This document shows positions 22,481 to 34,269 of a DNA stretch of 64,000 bases, piece by piece. Within the stretch, counting starts at the first letter, position 1. The number at the start of each line of letters is the position of its first letter. Origin of the DNA: Pyrrhosoma nymphula. Its lineage: Eukaryota; Arthropoda; Insecta; Odonata; Coenagrionidae. The position numbers were made by a program, and so were the translations under genes. The stretch covers positions 147,943,266 to 148,007,265 of the forward strand of contig OY754329.1 of assembly GCA_963573305.1 (NCBI GenBank), given 5' to 3'. The notes under the pieces were generated by a model. The model saw nothing but the letters and a program-made list of their open reading frames with translations, did not search any database and was not told the DNA's origin.

Positions 22481-25400
22481 CCGAGGACGTTATAATTAGT
22501 TTTTCATTAGTTATTTATTCATTAAATTTCACACTGCTGCTCTACAACATCTCGCCAGTCATTGTTGAATATATTTATTAAAAGAAAACACTTTTATCCT
22601 AGAGAATAGAGCACCACAGTGTTTTCATGCAGAAGGATAGATAGAACAAAACCGAGGAAAGGACAAAAATATTTATTCGAGCCAGAAGAGGCAAAATAAA
22701 TGTTCCCAAGTTCCAAGTATGAGCTAAAATAGAAGGTGGAATAACTGTGAAATGAAAAACAGGAGTATTAACAAGTACTTTATCCCATGGGTAGTATGAT
22801 ATCAAACATTAACTCGTAGTAATCTCTAACGATACTCAAACTGATGCCCGGTTGAGGGAGAACATCTCCAGCCTTGATTCAAGTCGTAGAATTGGAACAA
22901 AAACAAGACTGCTGCCGGGCAAGAAAACACGCAAGACCCCTCTTATCATGTACCTAGTCCGGGATCCAGAGTTGATGCGAGCAGGAAGGACAAAGGAAAC
23001 GCCAAGTCACTCCAAAGAGCTACTCGAGCGAAGAGAGGGCACTGGATAGGCCGACAAACTCGACCGTAAAAGCTACAGTTCGGGGAGTAGCACTTAAAGA
23101 CGGCTGAATCCCCGTCCGAGGGTCAACAATTATCCAGGTCAGATTAGGCCGCGGTCAAGTGAGCACGTGTTTCGAGAGATAATACCATTCCGGCATCTCC
23201 CACCCCCGAGCCCAAACTAGAGGCACTAAGCGGCTAGCTGGAGGCAAAAACACATCGCGAATCGTTCAGACAATGGACAAAACATACACAACGTTTGCAT
23301 GAAACATTAGGTTAGGATGCTGACGATAGAAACGATGAACTTCCGGGGAAAAAACCTTATTTTGGAATCAGTAGATTTTAGTTTAGATTTAGGAGGAATT
23401 TAGTGTCGGAGTTGGATTAATAACTACAAAATTAACAGATTATCCGGCATTCCGTTTTTAAGAACTTCAGCTCCAGACCATAATCCTTGCTCTAATAGTC
23501 CATTATAATCCCACTAAAATATGACAAATTTATCGTGCCATTGCCTTCACTGTGGGTGGTGGTGACGTTAACATATGTGGTATGAAGGATTGTAAGTTTT
23601 ATTAAAATATTTACCTGAACAATTATTTACAAAAATATTTACAAAAAGCTCCCAAAATAAATAATGGGCTACCCAAGTGTCCCAACAAAATAAAATTTGG
23701 AGTAGTGAGAAAATTCAATATTTGATTACTCATCAAATTTAATTGAACAGATACGGATTGATAAATTTCGGATGTCTAACGTGTGCGAAAGTAATTTGGT
23801 TCACCCAAATATACAATTAATATTTATTTAAAAATGTTCTTAAAAAAGTCGATTTAGCACTTCTTGAAAAACGTACACTGGCTCTACCGGCAGATTGAGG
23901 GCATAAAGAACAGGGGAGAAGATTAAAGGAATGGTAAAGTTTGGGAGTTATGCTGATTCTCCCTCATTAGACCTCATTTAGAATACACTGCCAATATTTG
24001 GGATCCTAACAAATGAGACTTAAATACAAAATGAGTGGATGTGCATAAAAGATCGGAAAGACATGTTCAAGTTTTTTACAATAATTATATTAGTCCTACA
24101 CGGCAACTACAGCTAAAATGGTAGTAGTTATCAGACTTAAGCTTAAAATTTAGACTACAGCTTCGATCATCATCGAGGCCGATCACATTTGTGGCGACTT
24201 TAAATAAACTTTGCGAACCCCGAAGTAATACGATGGATTAGATCATAGAGATTGGATATGATGGAATTTGGCATGGAATATGATGGAAACTGCTCGACGG
24301 AGGGGTTTGGAATGTAATTATTTTAGCGGACAATACGATATTGTAACATCTGCCATCAAGATAGGATAAATAGTTCGTGAAGAAGATAGTTTTCGTGGTT
24401 TAATTGCAGTATAAAAATTAGTTTTCTTTAATATGATATCCACTACTGACTGTATGTCTCGCATAACTTTAAGAAATTGCTTTACTTTCATGCCTCTATG
24501 TAGGTAGTCCATTAACAAATTTTAACTAAATTTAGTACCTAAAACATCGATAGTATATCATTCAGCACGTTTGGTGAAGATTCACCGCAAATACTTAACG
24601 CAGGAAAAACGTTTAAATTGAGAGATCAAGTCGGCCGCATCCTAAGGTAAGGAACGGTTAAGTTTGCCTAAGATGTGGGATTTATGGGACGCAACCATAG
24701 CTCGAGTCCTGTTTATACCCAGCTTAAATCGTTCATTATCAATGTAGTCTCATTTTTTACAACTCACCTGTGTCACACCTCCATGAGTTAGAATCGGTCT
24801 CATCCCCTGGAAAAAGTAGGTACTGCCTGGCTACTTATCCCCGTTCACACCCTTCTTAAAACTTCCTCAGATTTACCCCTGCATCCTTCAAACCCTCAAA
24901 TCCATTCATCTATTATTATTTCCCATTTCTCCTAACTTCTCATCTACCCTACCCACGGAGAGTCGTCGGATTTGGTTATTCACATCAAGCATCGCTCCAT
25001 CAGACATTCAGACAAATTTCGAATTTCAACAGCATCTCGAATACCGTGGGATAACGCATATGGAGCGTGGAATGATATCAAGCCGGATTCACACATGAAA
25101 GTTGATTTCTACGGAAGTGGCGAGAGTAGCGACGCCTGAATGAGTACTTGGCATCGTTCTACCAGTTCTACTTACACTTTACTTCCGCTTTTCCGGAAAA
25201 AAATTAATGAAGAGTGTAAATAATGACTATGGGCATGAAGAATACCGCCGAATTACGAAAATGAATGTGATTGAACGCTCCTCGAGTTCTACCAGCATTC
25301 GTGGAATGTATACACTTGTAAGAAATGAATAAAATATTTAAAAAAATTAATAAAGCGTATTAAGTATTATAAATGCTCAGTCATTATTCAAGACGAGATC

Positions 25401-26229
25401 AGTCACATGTCTTTTTTTGAGAAAACTAAAGCAACAACAATTATAATCTCATTGTAATCACAGATATTTATATCAATAAGTCATCTTACAGAAAATTATT
25501 GTCTTAGCTAGATTTGTTATCCCCGCTTCCAGTAATGTTCCCAGATGTTTTGCGATATTATCGCAGAATCTAAAAGCCACTAACAAGCAAAAGAGAAGGC
25601 AGTCTGTTATCCGTGGAAGTGCAAAGGGCGGTCGATAGTGAACCGATTACTACCCCTATTGACCCCCACTTCCATAAAATTCTATTCCTACACACCGGAG
25701 TGCTCTATTGCAGTCTCGAAAGCGGCTTAAAAGGCTAGCGTGACTATTATAGAGGTAACTTACACGAGTAAAGATGCCTTCACACATCACGTTTTAACGA
25801 AATACGATATATCGCATAAGGCGGACGATTAATATCGTGATGCGATATTTCCGTAATATCAAAGTCATATTGTTGGAACCTCCTTAACTCATACCCACTG
25901 ATAACCTTCGTTGATATTATATCCCTATTGGATTGATTAAGCACATATTTAGCATGGTCTTTATATGGGAATAATTTTACAATTTGACCCCATTGAATTT
26001 AACTCCACCTTAGGAGGGAAAGCGAGACAATGTCTACGAAATTGAGATGCAGAAAGGGGACTGTCCATGAACCTACCGATCAGCTATTAGAATACTTGAA
26101 TGAATTTCTATTAGTTATGAAACTCTCCTCGATAAAATATTTGAAAAATTCCCATCAGCCTCAATCAGGCCTAAGCCCTGAGCATGGAATAAAGCTGAAG
26201 TAAACACATTTTTTAATTATCCCACATTA
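22481..26229. other. AT-rich DNA, nothing firmly recognised
   Basis: Short frames only. CATAGCTCGAGTCCTG near 24700 looks faintly like a pol III B box, and GCCGGATTCACACATG at about 25082 and CCTTCACACATCACG near 25780 look like DNA-transposon termini. None has a partner terminus I could find. Confidence 0.4.
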
Positions 26230-26640
26230 TATCACTTCGCTCTGCGCTGCGCGCAACATCCACTTCCCCTCCACCTTGGCCTCTCTCCCATTCCCCCCTT
26301 CCCTGGGTTCGAGTCCCTCCCGCGCCCCCGTCTCTCATCTCTCGGGCAGCCACCGCCGCTCCATGGACAACAGCCGCGCACCCACGATGCATCCATCTCC
26401 GTCGGCGGCGGCGTGCGAGACAGAATCGTTTGTCGTACACGTTCACCTCGAGGCACCTGCTCGCCCTTATTATGTCCACCGCCCGCGCCATCCTTTCACC
26501 GAAGCGAGGACGCAGACACTCCCGGGTCCGCCCCACTCTCGCCCGCCTCGGTGCCTTTGGGTCCTCCCATCGATGCACACGAGTAACTGGTTTGAGCATC
26601 GCCTTTGGAAAAATGAGCCGCATCTGCCATGACGTTGGAT
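26230..26640. other. CpG-rich island with overlapping open frames
   Basis: The interval stands out by high GC and many CpG dinucleotides between AT-rich flanks. A 144-codon minus-strand frame (26213-26647), rich in arginine, alanine and glycine, and two plus-strand frames of 114-118 codons overlap here. This multi-strand openness is a composition effect and not three genes. The island could mark a promoter or enhancer; no TATA, initiator or splice evidence was recognised. Confidence 0.45.
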
Positions 26641-27164
26641 ATATCAACTCGAAAAAATGTCCGAAAGTTCAACGGCGATGGTTTGATTTCCTCCATCTTT
26701 ACAGTGGTTGTTTTTCAACCAGAAGTATGTGTTCGTTAAAATATACAAGATGCAAATCAGATGATAACCCCTAAACGCTCAGGGCGCGTAGTATTAACGA
26801 GCCGTTGTAGCCATGCTGTTGAGCGAAAAATCCTAAAACACGTCCGTAAGTTCAACGAAAATTAAGGTATGTTCTCCATGCTTTCGGTAGATTTTAAAAA
26901 CGTTCGCAAAAAGAAAAGTAACGTATATATAATCTTATCGACTACCATGCGTTCAGCAAAAACGATGTCACTGGCTTCACTTTTCAGCCCTCAGCTGCAC
27001 GCAATCCAGCTTCTTGTCCACAGCTCCTCACAGTTCTCCTCTCTCATCCTCGCGGTCCAACATCTCACCTCAAAATACATAAATTCGAGGAATTTACAAA
27101 AAATCGTTTGTCTACCATTAGAATCAGACCCTAATCCCTTTGAATACCCGCCAAGAGTTTAAAC

Positions 27165-27480
27165 CAGTGTTTCCCAAACTTTTTGAGTTGTAGCCCCCTT
27201 GGTTCCAAAAAAACGCCCCCAAACCGTGGGCTCTAAAATCATACTAGACTACCTGACCAAATCAGGAAAATTATAAAAATAAATTTAAAACAATTATGAT
27301 TAAATTAATGCTTATTTCAAATACAATAGATTGATATTTTATTGACATCAGGACATGTATGGTACCATTCGGTCAGAATCCTGCCTCCAGCCCCCCCATT
27401 CCGCCTCTTGTTACTTACCGCCCCCCTAGATTATGGCACCGCCTCCTAGGGGGCGGTAGCGCCCACTTTGGGAGCCAGTG
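27165..27480. mobile_element. Non-autonomous hAT element (MITE)
   Basis: The 316-bp unit starts CAGTGTTTCCCAAACTTTTT and ends with the inverted equivalent CACTTTGGGAGCCAGTG. It is flanked on both sides by a perfect 8-bp duplication GTTTAAAC (27157-27164 and 27481-27488). An 8-bp duplication and CAGNG...CCCAAA termini are hallmarks of the hAT superfamily. The interior carries C-runs and GGGGGCGGTAGCGCCC near the right end and no transposase frame. Confidence 0.88.
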
Positions 27481-27678
27481 GTTTAAACCAATAAATAAGC
27501 TACCCAGGCATCTCTCACACTACGAATTTAATAAAGGGTTAGGTCAGAGAGTATACCAAATACGGCCGCGGCGCCATGCGCGTGAATGCCAGCATGATAC
27601 TTGCAAGTATTATGTGACACTGTATTCCCAATATTTAGTGAAGGCACGCAGTTCCTTTAAAGTCTTACATAAAACTGA

Positions 27679-27960
27679 AGCCTAGTTAGATTAATTGCTT
27701 GACTAATTACGTCCACGGTGTGACTTTTGGGAATTTGGGTTCAAATTCCAGCCCCACTCGAATGATAAGTTTCTATGTGAACAACGCAAATGTTTGTATT
27801 TCCTCAGCGGGTGATTTCTTTTAAGTTACTTCCCACATTTAGACATAACCCACCAAGCCGCCGTAGGGGAGTGTGCCCAAGGGATTCATGACACCAGCCA
27901 TTAAAAAGCGAGGCAAAAGGAAGTGGTAAAGAAAGAATGAAAGTGTGTCGACGGAATGTT
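27679..27960 (+). mobile_element. tRNA-derived SINE
   Basis: GCCTAGTTAGATTAATTGC (27680-27698) resembles an A box and GGGTTCAAATTCC (27737-27749) is a near-perfect B box at tRNA-like spacing. The following 200 bases form a plausible SINE body ending in a purine-rich stretch (AAGAAAGAATGAAAG). The A box is similar to that of the minus-strand SINE head at 50051-50102. The right boundary is uncertain because another element begins near 27967. Confidence 0.6.
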
Positions 27961-27978
27961 TCAGGGTACCGCGATTTT

Positions 27979-28384
27979 TTTTACTGTTTCAGGCTTGACT
28001 TCGTGGAAGTGATAGATATCCATTTTGAATTTTAAAAACTTCGTACTTTTCCACACTTAATTTAAAGTCTATAAAAGAAATTTTACACAAGGGGTCGGTG
28101 TACTTCAAATCTTTGCCCAACTCCCAATAGTTCTCGGCCCCAACCCTACTGTATATAAAAAATGCTCTTCCTCCCTGTTTTATCCTCACTCTGCCATGCC
28201 CTAACCACCCTGCACCCCTCTCTCCCATCGCAAACCAACCCCCCACCAATTTTTTAAACTTTCTCTGGGTACATATAGAATGCTCAAACTTCAGAATGTG
28301 CCAGAAGATGCCTTATTAAGGTGAAACCGGTCGCAGGTTTTAAATAACTTGTGGCGAAGTACGAAGTTTTTTATTCAAAATTGA
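27979..28384 (-). mobile_element. Hairpin retroelement with hammerhead-like arm (PLE-related), copy 3
   Basis: Inverted arms at 28027-28068 and 28338-28383 share ACTTCGTAC with AATTTAAAG/TTTTAAAT flanks. A 48-nt tail (27979-28026) lies on one side. The imperfect direct repeat TA[C/A]CGC[G/A]ATTTT at 27967-27978 and 28385-28396 (10 of 12) looks like a target duplication. Read on the minus strand the tail encodes MDIYHFHEVKPETV, comparable with MDFHKVTPEN of copy 2. About 270 nt separates the arms, much more than in the other copies. The interval at 28090-28250 holds GC-richer DNA of unknown origin. Confidence 0.65.
28299..28335 (+). ncRNA. Hammerhead-like motif, copy 3
   Basis: TGC pairs with GCA as stem I. 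CAGAAGA differs from CUGANGA at one position. Stem II GCCTT...AAGGT pairs well. GAAACCGGTC supplies the second core block, a palindromic stem III ACCGGT and C at the cleavage position. Stem I bases differ from copies 1 and 2 but remain complementary, which supports an RNA-level constraint in the ancestors. Confidence 0.55.
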
Positions 28385-28691
28385 TAACGCAATTTTGTTG
28401 CACTCACTAACGGCGAGCAAAAGGAAGGAATGTTTGTATCCATCACTTCGGTAGTGCACCTCTCGATTATTTTTTGCTCTGTCAGTTCTAGAAATGTAAT
28501 GCGGGGTTAAAATGATATTCACTACGTCAAGCTGGACTCGCGTGATCAGAATTTTTCAAGTGATCTTAGTCTGACGTGTAGCCCTCGAGTCTCTGGCAGC
28601 TCCCGAACTATTCTTTCCATCAGCCAACCTAGTTCTTCTATCAGCTAGTCTCCCAGTTCTTTTAACGCTTCTTGAAATCTTCACCCGTCCG

Positions 28692-28720
28692 AAGAGAGAG
28701 AGACAGGGAGAGAGAGAGAA
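28692..28720 (+). repeat. (GA)n microsatellite
   Basis: Two runs of GA dinucleotides are separated by ACAGG. Confidence 0.8.
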
Positions 28721-30689
28721 CAGAAGATCTCTCGGAGCACAGACCGAAAAGCATAAGCAGTGGTGGCCATCTTTCAATGAGACTGGCATTGATTTAAGAG
28801 CCATGTCTCTCCATCCCTCATCCTCCACCTTAGCGCTCGCGGACTGGCCGAGGAGGGAAGAAGAAGATCCACTCCCCCACCTTCGAAGGAGGAGGAACAG
28901 GCGAGACTGGCGGTTCTAACCTCCTCACACCAACTCCTTACATCCCCCTCCACCTTGGTGGCCGCTTAGAATGCATCATCGGCCGCATGATGGCGAAGAA
29001 GGAGTCTCGCTTTCCTCATTCGCCGCGTACTGAAATAGATCTCCACCCCCACTCCCCCTTTACCACGGCGCCCTTTAAGGGAATCGCACAGGTTTGAAAT
29101 CCCCGAGGAGGTGGTTAGCATATATAGGCGGTTGGACGGTTCCCAGAGGGAGGGAGCAAGGGCCGGAAAGGTGAAGTCCGTTATCGGACGGAGCGACGGG
29201 CACTTTGAGAATTAATTGCGGCATTATGGACAAAACGCTGGGAGGAATTGAAAATAAATGCTCGGCTGGAAATAGTTCGTTTCCTATTATCTCAAAACTG
29301 AGTGATCTAAGGTCAAGTGACTGCAATCCAGCGGCTCAAGTGGAAAAAGTCGCTAATACGGATTAAATACGAAAGTATATAAAATGTCTCGAACCCTTAC
29401 TTTTCCATATCATTACGTTAACAATTAAAAGTCTTTATTTCAATGCATTTTATCTCATTAACTGCTGCGTCTAACTCGTATTTGTGAGGTAAATTATAAA
29501 ATCTCTAATAATAAGCATGCGGTTCACAAATTAAAGTCAAATTCAAATAGTTGTCTTAATTGAACTTTCATTTTACACGCGATATTTATTACCGAGCAAG
29601 GCTTAAGGACTGATAAACGTCAAATCTAAACTTTTCAACGGGAGACCGGAAGGACCATCTGGACGATACATAGCATTTAAGATTGTTATTTCCATTCCAA
29701 GCCCTGATAAAAATTTATCTTGAGTGATTGCCAGCGGGAAATACACAGGACTTGAAGGAACAAAATAGTTACACAGGAGTTCAAAAAACAAATTTAGTTG
29801 CATACACTTTTAAGTGTTAAAAACAAAGATCAAATTCAAGTACAACTGGAGGAAAAAATATATTCTCTCCAAGGCATTTAAGCATAAGCGCACAACGTAG
29901 GTGGGTAAAATAAACTATAAATGACCACCTTTTTACCATTAATATAAGTTGAAGTTTCAGGATCTATTTTTACACAATTCTTTTGGTGAAAGTGAAGCTA
30001 TTCATGTTTCGCTGTTTTAACGTTATAAATATTACTTGTTGGCAAAACATAATAAGAAATTTCGAGCACGAAATTAAAAAAGCCTTTTACCAATCACCTA
30101 ACATTTGAATGTCATATGAAGCACTTTCTCAACAACCTGAAACGGAAATAGATATTGCACGAGTAGGAGAATGTGTTATGCCCCACGAACACTACCCTCC
30201 TCGTATGTGTGATATATTCAATAATCTATATGAAATTCATCACCCAATTTCAAGATGCTTATTATCAATCTAAAATAAGTATTCTGAGCCTGCAGGTTGT
30301 AATGAACGGCAAGCCCATTCTTGGCAAATGCCGAAGGTACTCGGGTTCTTCCTCTGAAATTCCTTAATTTTATGGAATATGCATACATTTTTCCTAGTTT
30401 TCTTAAGCTTCACAACATTCAGAGAGATTTGAATGGTTCCGTCCGCATCCCGTTATCCTAAAACCCCCGAAATGCTACAGATATTCACAAATGCTTTCCC
30501 GTCCGACTTTCCAATTCCATGATAAAATGCCGCGATGCTAGAAGGGGAGTCCCGGTCATTCCTTCTCCGTTTTGCCGTCATAGGAGTCTTTAATAGTCCT
30601 CCTCATGTTCTTCCTCATCGACTGGCAACGATGAATATTTAGGTGTCTCACGCTCGACCATCTGAGAAACACCACCCGATGCAAAGACG
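28721..30689. other. No gene recognised
   Basis: A GC-richer patch lies at 28830-29180, and 29190-30690 is AT-rich. Open frames are at most about 90 codons and carry no recognisable motif. Confidence 0.45.
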
Positions 30690-31110
30690 GTGAAAGAGAG
30701 CGAAAGGTGAGACGCGCGGAGGAATGGAGAGAGATAAAGAGAGGAGGTAGGAGCGGGGGATGAGCAGAAAATGTAAGAGGGGTGAGACGAGCTGAGTGGT
30801 GGATGAGAGGGGATGGGGAAAGTGAAGTTTCCGAGGACTGCCCGAAAACCAAGGCGATTGGTTCGCCATCTAACGGAAACCTCATTAAGGCGGCTCGAGA
30901 AGGGCGGATGAGAGTGGGAGTGGAGCCGGGACAATTTTCTCATCTCCAAGAGACGAGGGGACCAGGGACTCCATCAACAGAAATGGGCAGCCTCTCTCCC
31001 TACACCCTCCTCCACCACCACTACTACTAGCCTGTCTGTCCAACCCACCCACACTGTAGTCGGACCTCCGCCTCACCCCCACACCCTCCTCCCCGCTCGC
31101 CCGACTACCC
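30690..31110. other. Purine-rich then GC-richer segment
   Basis: Between 30690 and 30830 the plus strand is mostly G and A. The following 270 bases are GC-richer with pyrimidine runs (CCCTCCTCC). Several frames of 70-119 codons overlap on both strands as a consequence; none looks like a gene. Confidence 0.45.
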
Positions 31111-31789
31111 ATGAGATAAACCACGACATATTTCCTCACCTCAAACTATGGTCCACGCTCAATACAGCACATAGCATCAAAGAAGAGAGGGTGCTAACAA
31201 GGGCACTGACAGGGGACTCATATAATGGAGTTTGGGCATTCCAGCTGATTCGATCAATACCCGATACTAATACCCATGCAAAAAGTAGATGTACCAAAGT
31301 TCAAGTTGCTTTATCTCGATAATCAATAGATCGATCTCAATTAAATCAGCTGAAAATTAAAAGTGATTCATTAGTCTTAGTCAGTTAAAATGGTGCTACG
31401 GTTTTCATAACGGCAAAAATAAAGAGTTGTTTGCAAAGAAAGCCCCGTAAAAAGTAAAATGCTACATTTAAAAACACGTCTAAGCCAATGACGGAGCAAT
31501 CAAATAACTTACGTTTAATTTTCAGTTTATTTGACTGAAATCGATTGGTTAATTACAGGAAAAAAACATCTGTAAATTTCTTCATGGACACAAGGACCTT
31601 CTTCTCCTCGCATTGACACTATAGAACCTCATCATCGAAAACATTTGCAAAACTTAACAGGAAAACAACAACCACAAAGGACACTGCAAAGTACGTTTCC
31701 ATGCTCTCGCATTTCCAATATTTTGAATGGCTCATTCTATTTTGTGGGTATAAAGAACAGTGAGCAATTCAAATGCTAGAATGGAAGAG

Positions 31790-32035
31790 AAACGAAGAAG
31801 TAAGAGGAAGAACGGAAGTTTGCAGAGGAAAGCAAGAGAAGGCTGAGTCGGAGGATGGAGAAATTGATTAGAGGCAAGGTGGGCTGTGACTACAGGGAGA
31901 AAGTTCAGTGAGCAGGGATTAGAAAGGAAAGGAATGGGCTACTTTGATTGGATAAAAGGAGGTAGGAAGTGTGTACAGTTTAGGAAAGAAATTACTAGAG
32001 AAAATGCTCTAGCTGGTCCAGTAGACCAAGCGCAC
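31790..32035 (+). pseudogene. Possible LINE reverse-transcriptase C-terminal relic
   Basis: Broken frames give NEEVRGRTEVCRGKQE, then RRMEKLIRGKVG, then FDWIKGGRKCVQFRKEITRE and, after further residues, PVDQ. The order resembles the tail region of RTE-like LINEs found elsewhere in the window (EEV block, IRGK block, DWIKGG, and a closing ..RE....VDQ). Every block is in a different frame and the similarity is weak. Confidence 0.35.
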
Positions 32036-32039
32036 TAAC

Positions 32040-34200
32040 CGTAAGTTTTATATGGGCTTACACGTCAATGAAATTCTACATTCAACCTATAGAGTACCCA
32101 TAACGCTAAAAAAATATAAAACCAGCATGCTGTTCCCTTTCGGACAACAGACAATTACAAAAAGCATTTGAATTTGGCACTGCTTAACAAACTTATTCCA
32201 TAGTAAAAATATTATTCTATTTCAGTAAATTCTTTCAAGTTTTGTCCCTAGTACCAACCCATCCAGTCTTAGATTATAGATTACATACTACCAACAAATT
32301 TAATACATAACCCCGGTTTTATAAACCTATATGTTAAAATGTCTTACTCCATATCGGGAAAACCTCCTATTTTAAGCAACATTTAATATGGATAAAAATT
32401 AATTTTCAATTAAAATATCAAATCAGATAAATTTGCGAGAGTATTATACAACTCAAACATACCATTGGTAGTTTACAGTTTCAATTATTAACATTAGAAA
32501 AAACAAGCATACTACAAGCAAGTATCATAAGTAATGTATATTTAAATTACACTCGTTGCTGAAACGAATCGGAATCCAATGAATTCAATATTCTGGGTAA
32601 TACCCATTTGGGTGCGAAATATAGGCTGGAGAGAGTTTTTGGGCGCAGCATCAGAACTCCGAGAACATACTAGCTCCCTTTCATTCCTAGACGACCCTCT
32701 AGAGCAGGCAGAATGCACAAAGGTGTACCAAAATCATATATAAGTGCACGTGTAAAATGAGTTTTAGAAACAATTGAGCTACCGTATCGGATGGAGTATT
32801 TATGCAACATTTTATATTGCACAACGAGCAGCGTATTCCTCTCAGAATACTAAAAGACCCAAAGGAATAGGTAGCGGAATTGAACACAGCGAAGGGTAGA
32901 AAAAGCACCACAATTTTTTCTCGTGGGAAACAAACACGAGCGCCAAGGAATGACCGCTGAGAACTAGCTCGACCATCCTCCGCTTGCCAGCCCGAGATCG
33001 AATTTTCCGATATATTTATTTGCCTCTCTCCACGCAAGCACTCGGACCTCCGGTTGCTTAAAATGCGGTGGGTGGCTTCGATTTAAACCCGAGGCAGCAA
33101 TAGGTTAATGAAGCAGAACGAGAGTAAGGTACGTGCTCAGGGTTTTCAACGGAGAATGAGAGAGAGCGCGCGCAGAATGTAGGTTACAGACTCCACGCGT
33201 GGAGAATATTAATCAGGCAAATGGAGTCTATGGCTAATTAATATAATGTCTTCATCGATTCCCTAAACTTGAAGAGGCAATTGAAATGTTATTGAATTCG
33301 ACGAAGCGTAGCAGAGCACGCACGACTGGAGGGATTATAATGAAAAATCAAGAACCGGGACGTACCTTGTGGGTCTGAAGAGTCTGGTTCGCTAATTCGT
33401 TCTTCGTTTCGCAAAGATGACAAAGTTTAGCACCCACGCAAATTTCGCACTTTTATTTTTCCACTAAAGCAACCATTTCAAAATTAGAAGAATATTTCAT
33501 TAATAATTACTACTATGTGATAAAATAGAGGTATAATTATTCGGCTTCGTGCGGTTTACTCTGACACTATGAGCCCCTTCTCAGATTCACCACGCATTAG
33601 CCTAATTTTTTTAAATTTAACAGTTCCATATTTTCATGCCTTCGGCCTTAGTAATTTTTTTCCAGAGAGCCTAAAGAGGAGTAAATTGTACATAAAACGT
33701 GAATTAATAGCATGTTTATGGACACCAACTAGATATTTCATTCGGAGTGCGAGTATGGCAGAACAGGCTAAGATTTATTTGAAACATTATGAATTACAAA
33801 CGGTTGATAGATTATTTTAAAAATTTTAGCACTTATAGCGCTTCATAAAGGGTAATTAAAATTAGAAGATCATACAACTTATCAATTCCCTCTGATTAAG
33901 ATACGATAACTGTAGGATGAAATGTTAGTCTAGCCCAGTGGTGAACATTCTACAAAATGAAGAAAATTCAAAATTTGCGACAAACGACATTTGCCCGAGG
34001 GCAGAGGAAAACTCGCAAAACCTCCGCCAGGCCGCCAATAACTGTGGATATGCCAATTTGTTCTTCAACAACGCCTACAAAAAGTGAGGGGTACCGACGA
34101 GGTAGTCTACAATGACCTATTGCGATTCCCATAAGCATTCCTCGTCATCGCCGGATATCCCGAGGGTACAAACGCTAACCGTACACTAAATCCATATTTA
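32040..34200. other. AT-rich DNA, nothing recognised
   Basis: Only short frames occur. A 14-bp palindrome CTCCACGCGTGGAG lies near 33191. Confidence 0.5.
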
Positions 34201-34204
34201 AGTC

Positions 34205-34266
34205 GGGACTCAAACTAAAGAACTTTGGATAAGAAAGAAAGACTTTTCATCACCATGTTAGCCTGG
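34205..34266 (-). mobile_element. tRNA-derived SINE head, degenerate
   Basis: On the minus strand AGGCTAACATGGTGATGA resembles an A box, and AGTTTGAGTCCC about 40 bases downstream is a good B box. The sequence continuing towards 34000 (minus strand) could be the SINE body. No target duplication was identified. Confidence 0.5.
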
Positions 34267-34269
34267 TTG

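Noticed and set aside
24640..24720. tRNA-like A and B boxes around AGCTCGAGTCC
   Set aside because: The A box is unconvincing and the T-arm does not pair.
25079..25860. GCCGGATTCACACATG and CCTTCACACATCACG as transposon termini
   Set aside because: Neither has an inverted partner or a flanking duplication that I could find.
26300..26320. GGGTTCGAGTCCCTC, a perfect pol III B box
   Set aside because: No A box lies upstream at tRNA spacing and the surrounding DNA is generic GC-rich sequence, so a tRNA or SINE call is unsupported.
26213..26647. 144-codon arginine/glycine-rich minus-strand frame
   Set aside because: It lies in a CpG-rich island with equally long frames on the other strand and has no domain signature.
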